Below the pieces are notes generated by a model that was given only the letters and a program-made list of their open reading frames with translations, made no database searches and had not been told where the DNA came from. A stretch of DNA of 10,369 nucleotides, taken from the NCBI GenBank assembly GCA_002306295.1, contig DBRI01000023.1, positions 1 through 10,369 of the forward strand. The letters are read 5' to 3'. Shown here piece after piece: positions 6,692 to 10,369 of the stretch. Within the stretch, counting starts at the first letter, position 1; each line of letters starts with the position of its first letter. Both the position numbers and the translations under genes were made by a program. Origin of the DNA: Patescibacteria group bacterium UBA1372. GTDB lineage: Bacteria; Patescibacteriota; Microgenomatia; UBA12405.

Positions 6692-7653
6692 TCATTTTGA
6701 AACCGAAAAAACCGGACTACTCTGCCAAAGTCTCTTTGCCATTGATGAGCAAATTTAGCTGGATTAGCGATATCCTCAAAACTGTCGATAAGAACTATCT
6801 TTTGATTTAAACCTTCTGCATGCAAAATTCCCTGACTAGTCACTATTCCACTATGAGGAATCTTTTTCCTGATTCTAATAAAAACTACATCCCCAATTTT
6901 GAATTGGTTTTTATCAAACACTTTTATTTTGGTTTTTTTTCCAAGAACGATTTGGTCCAAGCTGTTTTTAGGCAAAAGAACATTCTCAAGTTTGAAAATA
7001 ATATTCTGAATCAACCCGGAACAATCGAAACCGAATTTAGGTGAACGTCCACCAAATATATATGGCATTCCCATATACGGAGAATATATATCTATTAATT
7101 TCCTCTCTAGTGTTTCCTGATCTGGAAAGACAAATTGTATTTTAGTAGAGTTTACTCTTGGAACCTTCTGCCAGCGTTCTGAAAATTCACTGTAATCTGG
7201 GCTTTTACCGTTAAAAACCACAACACAATCTTTATTTGATATGCGGATCCATCCCATTGACAAATCCTCAAGCTGGACTAAGCACCAACCACTAATTTGT
7301 TTCAGGACTCGAAAAGTTTCACCACTCAAAACATGCGTTGCGAGCTTTGGCTGCTCTTCCGGAGCCCTATATATGCTTTGATCTATAAGAGATTTACCCC
7401 AACCAATTTCCAGACGATCTTTTGGATCTGATAATGTTTTAATATTATCAGTTACAGTTATTTTTTTTCTGTTAATTATACTCATAAATTTATTTTTCAA
7501 TTTGATACTCCCCATCTCGCCGCTAAGAATAACTTCATCTTTGTTCTGATTGACAGTGACGTCAAATAGCACAAGACTCTGACCAAACTGTCTTGTTAAC
7601 CTCTTCTTGAAAATACCAATCAAGTTGTTTATTGTATCTATATTTTGTTGCAT
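6688..7653 (-). CDS. NlpC/P60 cysteine peptidase with BON-like and SH3 domains
   Basis: This 321-aa protein belongs to the group that cuts the gamma-D-Glu-diamino-acid bond of murein peptides. Residues about 25-75 resemble a BON-like beta-alpha-beta unit (tentative). Residues 82-145 form a bacterial SH3 domain (IGWGKSLIDQSIYRAP, then SGETFRVLKQISGWCLVQLE, then MGWIRI). Residues 175-318 form the NlpC/P60 domain. The catalytic triad is visible: Cys211 in GFDCSG, His267 in PHSGIV and His278 in ILHAEG, preceded by GMPYIFGGRS. There is no signal peptide or lipobox, so it probably acts in the cytoplasm, as YkfC-type murein-tripeptide recycling enzymes do. That fits a position beside a MurE-type ligase. 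It is convergent with the ThDP gene (4-base overlap) and divergent from argC-like. The ATG lies directly after the -10 region, suggesting a leaderless mRNA. Confidence 0.88.
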   Translation of the reverse strand: MQQNIDTINNLIGIFKKRLTRQFGQSLVLFDVTVNQNKDEVILSGEMGSIKLKNKFMSIINRKKITVTDNIKTLSDPKDRLEIGWGKSLIDQSIYRAPEEQPKLATHVLSGETFRVLKQISGWCLVQLEDLSMGWIRISNKDCVVVFNGKSPDYSEFSERWQKVPRVNSTKIQFVFPDQETLERKLIDIYSPYMGMPYIFGGRSPKFGFDCSGLIQNIIFKLENVLLPKNSLDQIVLGKKTKIKVFDKNQFKIGDVVFIRIRKKIPHSGIVTSQGILHAEGLNQKIVLIDSFEDIANPAKFAHQWQRDFGRVVRFFRFQND

Positions 7654-7661
7654 ATATTGTC

Positions 7662-7668
7662 TATAATA
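7662..7668. promoter_or_regulatory. Overlapping divergent -10 boxes
   Basis: TATAAT at 7662-7667 on the plus strand reads TATTAT at 7668-7663 on the minus strand. It lies in the 42-base gap between the peptidase start (7653) and the ArgC-like start (7696). Plus-strand transcription would begin about 22 bases before the ArgC ATG. Minus-strand transcription would begin at or near the peptidase ATG. No convincing -35 hexamers are seen. A shared box would make the two transcripts mutually exclusive (inference). Confidence 0.4.
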
Positions 7669-7695
7669 TCACGACTATTTGATTTCTATGAAGAA

Positions 7696-8718
7696 ATGAA
7701 AAAAAGAAAAGTTGTTATATGTGGTGGATCTGGTTATGTAGCAGGCGAATTACTTAGTATTCTACTGTTACATAAGTTTGCGGATGTGATTCAAGTAACA
7801 TCCCATAGTAATCCTGGAAAATTTATTTCAGATATCCATCCTCGTCTGAAGGGCTTTACAGATATCAAATTTAGTGAAAACCTAAAGAATCTTAGTCAAT
7901 ATAAAAATGATAATTTGACGATATTTTCTATATTCCCTTCTGATATCGTAGAAGATGAAATCAACACAATAATAAAATCAGCAAAAACAGAACATGTAAA
8001 CATTCAAATTATTGATTTGGGATCCTCTTTTAGACCATCAATCCAACACCCGCATGTTAATAATGAATTTGTCTATGGTCTTTCAGAAATAAACAGAACA
8101 ACGATATGTAACTCTACAAAGATAGCAAATCCTGGCTGTGCCGCGACAGCTATTCAACTGGGATTATTTCCGGTTCTATCAAAATACAACATCAACAACC
8201 TTTGTATCAATTTTAGTAGCGGAGCCAGTAGCTCAGGGTCAGAACCAATTTATGGCACGCATTTCCCTATTAGGAGTGAAAACTATAGAGCGTTTAAAGT
8301 TCTTACCCATCAACACGAAGATGAAATAATCGCGTTTACTACTGACAAGACAGGAGTACAGATAGCACCCGCAATAATCCCACACGTTGGGCCGTGGAAA
8401 AGAGGTATATTGGCAAGTGTGTGCATTGGTACAGATAAGCCAGTAACCACATCAGAAATAAAAAAATTGTTTACAGAACATTACCAAAGAGAACCTTTTG
8501 TGAGATTCAGAGACATCTCTCCTGAGATTAGAAACGTGGCCGGTACAAATTTCGTTGACATTTCAGTTTATGCAAAGAACAAATCTATCGTTGTCCTTGT
8601 CGCGATTGATAATTTAATTAAAGGTGGGGCGGGACAGGCTGTACAAAATTATAATTTAATGAATGGTTTTGATGAAACCGAAGGTTTATGGTTTCCTGGA
8701 GGATCGTCTTTTAATTAA
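7696..8718 (+). CDS. ArgC/LysY-type N-acetyl-gamma-glutamyl-phosphate reductase family protein
   Basis: This family reduces an acyl phosphate to a semialdehyde with NADPH through a Cys thioester. With the ATG at 7696 the protein is 340 aa, the usual ArgC length, and starts MKKRKVVICGGSGYVAGELL, placing the nucleotide-binding GGSGYVAGE at residues 10-18. An in-frame ATG at 7645 would overlap the divergent peptidase gene and add 17 atypical residues, so I reject it. Key motifs are YGLSE (127-131), NPGCAATA with catalytic Cys148, SSGASSSG, HQH (205-207, matching the ArgC HRH with the catalytic His) and KGGAGQAVQN near the end. The enzyme looks active. No argB, argJ, argD, lysW or lysX gene is nearby, so the substrate cannot be stated: arginine, LysW-linked lysine synthesis or a private acyl phosphate are all possible. 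The HD gene follows after 12 bases. Confidence 0.88.
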   Translation: MKKRKVVICGGSGYVAGELLSILLLHKFADVIQVTSHSNPGKFISDIHPRLKGFTDIKFSENLKNLSQYKNDNLTIFSIFPSDIVEDEINTIIKSAKTEHVNIQIIDLGSSFRPSIQHPHVNNEFVYGLSEINRTTICNSTKIANPGCAATAIQLGLFPVLSKYNINNLCINFSSGASSSGSEPIYGTHFPIRSENYRAFKVLTHQHEDEIIAFTTDKTGVQIAPAIIPHVGPWKRGILASVCIGTDKPVTTSEIKKLFTEHYQREPFVRFRDISPEIRNVAGTNFVDISVYAKNKSIVVLVAIDNLIKGGAGQAVQNYNLMNGFDETEGLWFPGGSSFN

Positions 8719-8730
8719 AGCCCGGTATGT

Positions 8731-9387
8731 ATGAGCAATAGCATTAATTACGACGATTTAATAAAAATATACACGAGAGTATTTAAAGGCGTAAAAGAAT
8801 ACACAGGGTATGAATACCGCTTAGATCATGGTTTCAGAGTGTTCAAATATTGTAAACATTTTTGTGAAATGGATTTTTTAAAGAATAAAAATGTCAACAA
8901 AGACGCTTTACTGATCGCCGCCTTGTTTCATGATATTGGCAAAATACATAAAGTTAATGATATGAAATTTATGGGAGGCTATGATGATGAAAAATTCAAA
9001 CACGATGAAGTTGGAGAGAAGATAGTTGCAGATTATTTAGGTAAATACGTGGGTAACAGTGAATTGATAAAAAAAATCAGCAGAATAATTGGTGGTCACC
9101 ACGGAAATAATCTGACAGAGTTTGAATCATATGTAATCTGGGATGCAGACCGGTTAGACAATAGCGGGATAATGTTATTAATACGCCTTATCGCATTTAA
9201 TGAACACAAGGAGCGTAATTTAGAGGGTATGTTTGAGTATTGGAACAAAAAAGGAAGACCAAACGCCATTAGCCAATTAAATGAATACCACTTTGAGGAA
9301 ATAGGTCTTCTGGCAGAGAGTAGATTTAATAAGTTGGATAAATTAATGAAGAGCCTTTATATTGAATGTCAAGCGGGAGACATCTGA
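8731..9387 (+). CDS. HD-domain phosphohydrolase
   Basis: Metal-dependent phosphohydrolase of the HD superfamily; these usually hydrolyse nucleotides or phosphate esters in the cytoplasm. The metal-binding pattern is complete: His33 in LDHGFRV, His67-Asp68 in LFHDIGK, His91 in FKHDEVGE, the His pair 123-124 in GGHHGN, and Asp138/Asp140 in IWDADRLD. The conserved core therefore ends near residue 150 and the rest is helical. The 218-aa product ends ECQAGDI. Proteins of this type often have a longer C-terminal helix, and such a helix seems to continue in another frame after about 9366 (separate entry). The gene starts 12 bases after the ArgC-like stop, so co-transcription is likely, though no Shine-Dalgarno is visible. 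Its link to the ArgC/Mur pathway is unproven; dephosphorylating an intermediate is possible. Confidence 0.85.
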   Translation: MSNSINYDDLIKIYTRVFKGVKEYTGYEYRLDHGFRVFKYCKHFCEMDFLKNKNVNKDALLIAALFHDIGKIHKVNDMKFMGGYDDEKFKHDEVGEKIVADYLGKYVGNSELIKKISRIIGGHHGNNLTEFESYVIWDADRLDNSGIMLLIRLIAFNEHKERNLEGMFEYWNKKGRPNAISQLNEYHFEEIGLLAESRFNKLDKLMKSLYIECQAGDI

Positions 9388-9512
9388 TAAAAAGATTGTT
9401 CGATTTTGATAAAAATATATTGTTAACAGAGTATTTATCGTTGGAAGAAACTAAACTTAAGAAAAATGTAATAACAAAGTTTGTTGATAATTTCATGTTT
9501 AAAATCGCGCGC
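9366..9512 (+). pseudogene. Possible out-of-frame C-terminal tail of the HD gene
   Basis: The frame one base back from the HD gene is open from 9366 (an in-frame TGA lies at 9363-9365). For about 49 codons it encodes a protein-like, charged, helical sequence: GRHLIKRLFDFDKNILLTEY and later KNVITKFVDNFMFKIAR. This resembles the terminal helix seen in many HD hydrolases (a TE...A...R..FM..FL pattern, from memory). An indel within 9366-9387 would join it to the HD reading frame. No slippery heptamer is present, so programmed shifting is unlikely. Beyond about 9512 the frame runs into hairpins and the tRNA and is not coding. A chance open frame cannot be excluded. Confidence 0.3.
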
Positions 9513-9514
9513 GC

Positions 9515-9547
9515 AAAAAATAATTGCCCCGATTTACTCATCGGGGC
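9515..9547 (-). terminator. Rho-independent-type terminator, minus strand
   Basis: GCCCCGAT (9526-9533) and ATCGGGGC (9540-9547) form a perfect 8-bp stem with a 6-base loop. On the minus strand the stem is followed by AATTATTTTTT (9525-9515). It could end the transcript carrying the upstream tRNA-Pro, whose 3' end is 137 bases away. On the plus strand no T-run follows, so it does not terminate the HD transcript in the classical way. Confidence 0.6.
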
Positions 9548-9565
9548 CAAAACTGTCGGCTTGAA
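9548..9565 (+). repeat. Copy 2 of an intergenic 14-base repeat
   Basis: CAAAACTGTCGGCT is identical to 2477-2490, extending to 17 of 18 matching bases. It starts at the base after the right arm of the 9526-9547 stem, just as copy 1 lies close 3' of the 2424-2468 stem. No coding explanation fits both places. Confidence 0.45.
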
Positions 9566-9618
9566 CTACTTTTTATTGGATAAAACAATACGCCCAAAAT
9601 TTCAAAATGACGGATTCC

Positions 9619-9654
9619 TGGCGCTGGCCAACGGTGCGGGCGTGGCCTGCGCCA
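9619..9654. repeat. GC-rich imperfect hairpin
   Basis: TGGCGCTGGCC (9619-9629) pairs with GGCCTGCGCCA (9644-9654): 10 of 11 positions pair, with one T-T mismatch, around a 14-base GC-rich loop. It is a GC island in AT-rich surroundings, 30 bases 3' of the tRNA on the minus strand. It may be part of the tRNA precursor's 3' trailer or another dispersed element. Confidence 0.5.
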
Positions 9655-9683
9655 CCTCAAAAAATCATAATATTCACGAATTG

Positions 9684-9757
9684 TCGGGGATACGAGATTC
9701 GAACTCGTAGCCTCGCGCACCCCATGCGCGCGCGCTAGCCAATTGCGCCAATCCCCG
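9684..9757 (-). tRNA. tRNA-Pro(GGG)
   Basis: Folds fully by hand on the minus strand. Acceptor CGGGGAT/ATCCCCG has seven perfect pairs. U8-G9 is followed by a D stem GCGC/GCGC with loop AATTGGCTA. The anticodon stem CGCGC/GCGCG holds loop ATGGGGT, giving anticodon GGG at 9723-9721. The variable loop is AGGCT, and the T stem ACGAG/CTCGT has loop TTCGAAT. Discriminator A73 is at 9684. The C1-G72 pair, A73 and the G35/G36 anticodon bases are bacterial prolyl-tRNA identity features. CCA is not encoded (CAA follows), so a CCA-adding enzyme is needed. It reads the CCC and CCU proline codons. A GC-rich leader hairpin and a downstream terminator flank it. Confidence 0.95.
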
Positions 9758-9778
9758 CCTACGCTTTGCTTCGGCGGG
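9754..9778 (-). repeat. Leader hairpin overlapping the tRNA-Pro 5' end
   Basis: CCCGCC at 9754-9759 and GGCGGG at 9773-9778 are perfectly complementary, with a small inner GC/GC stem around AAA (minus strand). The left arm includes tRNA positions 1-4, so on the precursor RNA the leader can pair with the 5' acceptor strand. The sequence resembles the GC hairpin at 2408-2422. It may be a dispersed repeat that abuts the tRNA, or a fold affecting 5' processing. Confidence 0.5.
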
Positions 9779-9817
9779 TAAACCCGTTTTCTTCGTGGGT
9801 AAGACCGCTTTAGCAAG

Positions 9818-9848
9818 ATAATATTTAAAGTACTAGGTATTTTATCAA
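9818..9848 (-). promoter_or_regulatory. Possible promoter of tRNA-Pro
   Basis: On the minus strand, TTGATA (9848-9843) and TATTAT (9823-9818) are separated by 19 bases. The -35 is good and the -10 is fair, but the spacer is long. Transcription would start near 9811, giving a leader of about 54 bases that contains the 9754-9778 hairpin. This is the only promoter-like pair seen upstream of the tRNA. Confidence 0.35.
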
Positions 9849-9883
9849 TGTTTAAGTATTTTTTCTAAGTGATATATTTAGCT

Positions 9884-10369
9884 GTGAAACTATTTATAGT
9901 CAGACATGGATCGACAGACCAGTTAGAAGGTAATCAAAGACAGACTAACGACTCAAAACTAAGCAATCAAGGATTGGATCAGGTAAGAAAAATTGGAAAA
10001 AGACTACTAGAAACAAATATTGATTATTTTTTTTGTAGTCCACTTAAAAGAACAGAGGAAACTTCTGAAGAAATTAGTAAACTAATTGGAAAGAAATATA
10101 TTCTCGACCCTAGACTTCGGGAAGTTGATCATTCTAAAAAACTTTATGGAGCAAAATTGTCAGATAAAATCGTTAAAAAATATGATAGAGAAAAACTGAA
10201 TTGGTTGGATAACCTTGACTGGAAATTTTTAAGCGAAGGTGAATCACTCAGAGATGTAATTAATAGAACCATGGATTTTAAGGATGAATTAATTAGAAAA
10301 TATATCGATAAAAATGTATTGATAGTATCGCATGCTTATGCGATAAGGTGTTTTATTTCGGGATGCGTG
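9884..10369 (+). CDS. Histidine phosphatase / phosphoglycerate mutase-like protein (partial, cut by window end)
   Basis: The reading frame from GTG at 9884 runs open to the last base of the window (162 codons, no stop), so the C-terminus is missing. Branch-1 histidine phosphatases transfer phosphate through a His and act as phosphatases or mutases on small molecules or proteins. Visible motifs are KLFIVRHGST with the phospho-acceptor His8, LSNQGLDQVRKIGKRL (26-41), CSPLKRTEET (51-60) with the phosphate-binding Arg, the SEGES loop at 117-121 with its catalytic acid, and VSHAYAIR with the second His150. These are all the key residues, so the protein should be active. GTG at 9884 gives the usual short lead-in to RHG; another GTG at 9869 is possible but less typical. 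It is divergent from tRNA-Pro, with a plain AT-rich upstream region. Confidence 0.88.
   Translation, partial: MKLFIVRHGSTDQLEGNQRQTNDSKLSNQGLDQVRKIGKRLLETNIDYFFCSPLKRTEETSEEISKLIGKKYILDPRLREVDHSKKLYGAKLSDKIVKKYDREKLNWLDNLDWKFLSEGESLRDVINRTMDFKDELIRKYIDKNVLIVSHAYAIRCFISGCV

Noticed and set aside
7645..7695. Upstream ATG start for the ArgC-like gene
   Set aside because: It overlaps the divergent peptidase start and the shared -10 box and adds 17 residues before the Rossmann motif that the family does not have.
9366..9710. Plus-strand open frame of 114 codons after the HD gene taken as a whole gene
   Set aside because: Its second half reads through a terminator hairpin, a GC repeat and the antisense of the tRNA (ending GIRDSNS). 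Only the first 49 codons could once have been coding, and these are listed separately.
9684..9757. tRNA-Pro as an integration (att) site
   Set aside because: No integrase gene and no repeat of the tRNA 3' end was found in the window.
9538..9816. Minus-strand open frame of 92 codons covering the tRNA
   Set aside because: It is the translation of tRNA-Pro and flanking hairpins; its WRNWLARAHGVREATSSNLV stretch is the familiar artefact of translating a tRNA gene.
1..10369. CRISPR array, insertion sequence or rRNA
   Set aside because: No regularly spaced repeats, no transposase frame with terminal inverted repeats, and no rRNA-like sequence was seen on either strand.

Overview
The window is AT-rich DNA with densely packed, mostly short genes and a few sharply GC-rich intergenic hairpins. 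It uses the standard bacterial code, with TGA as a stop and TGG for Trp. Several features together suggest a candidate-phylum (Patescibacteria/CPR-type) bacterium: weak or absent Shine-Dalgarno sequences, a tRNA with no encoded CCA, a thermonuclease with a C-terminal cysteine module, and small membrane or hypothetical proteins. This lineage is inferred from general character, not from a marker gene.

Left part (1-2350), ordinary small genes. A 220-aa hypothetical protein (minus) diverges from a membrane-anchored staphylococcal-nuclease homologue (plus). The nuclease converges on a minus-strand cluster of a DUF167 protein, a probable 34-aa membrane peptide whose TTG start overlaps the DUF167 stop, and a 105-aa single-pass membrane protein. 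An 83-aa orphan gene follows on the plus strand. Positions 2347-2650 hold no gene, but carry two GC-rich hairpins, one copy of a 14-base repeat and a probable promoter.

Central part (2651-8718), the most interesting region. Three overlapping plus-strand genes form one translationally coupled operon: a divergent MurE-type Mur ligase, a beta-hydroxyacid dehydrogenase and an acetolactate-synthase-like ThDP enzyme. Next, convergent, is a gene for a BON-like/SH3/NlpC-P60 peptidase without signal peptide, resembling cytoplasmic gamma-D-Glu-diamino-acid endopeptidases that recycle murein peptides. Divergent from that is an ArgC/LysY-type acyl-phosphate reductase. A muropeptide-type ligase, a muropeptide-type peptidase and three small-carbon-chain enzymes side by side suggest an accessory pathway that makes or attaches an unusual amino or hydroxy acid to a muramyl-peptide-like acceptor. 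That is a hypothesis; no substrate can be read from the sequence.

Right part (8719-10369). An HD-domain phosphohydrolase follows ArgC and may have lost its C-terminal tail through a frameshift. Positions 9388-9683 hold no convincing intact gene, but contain a terminator-like hairpin, a second copy of the 14-base repeat and another GC-rich hairpin. These lie downstream of a minus-strand tRNA-Pro(GGG), whose leader can form a hairpin that invades its acceptor stem. The window ends inside a histidine-phosphatase (phosphoglycerate mutase-like) gene.
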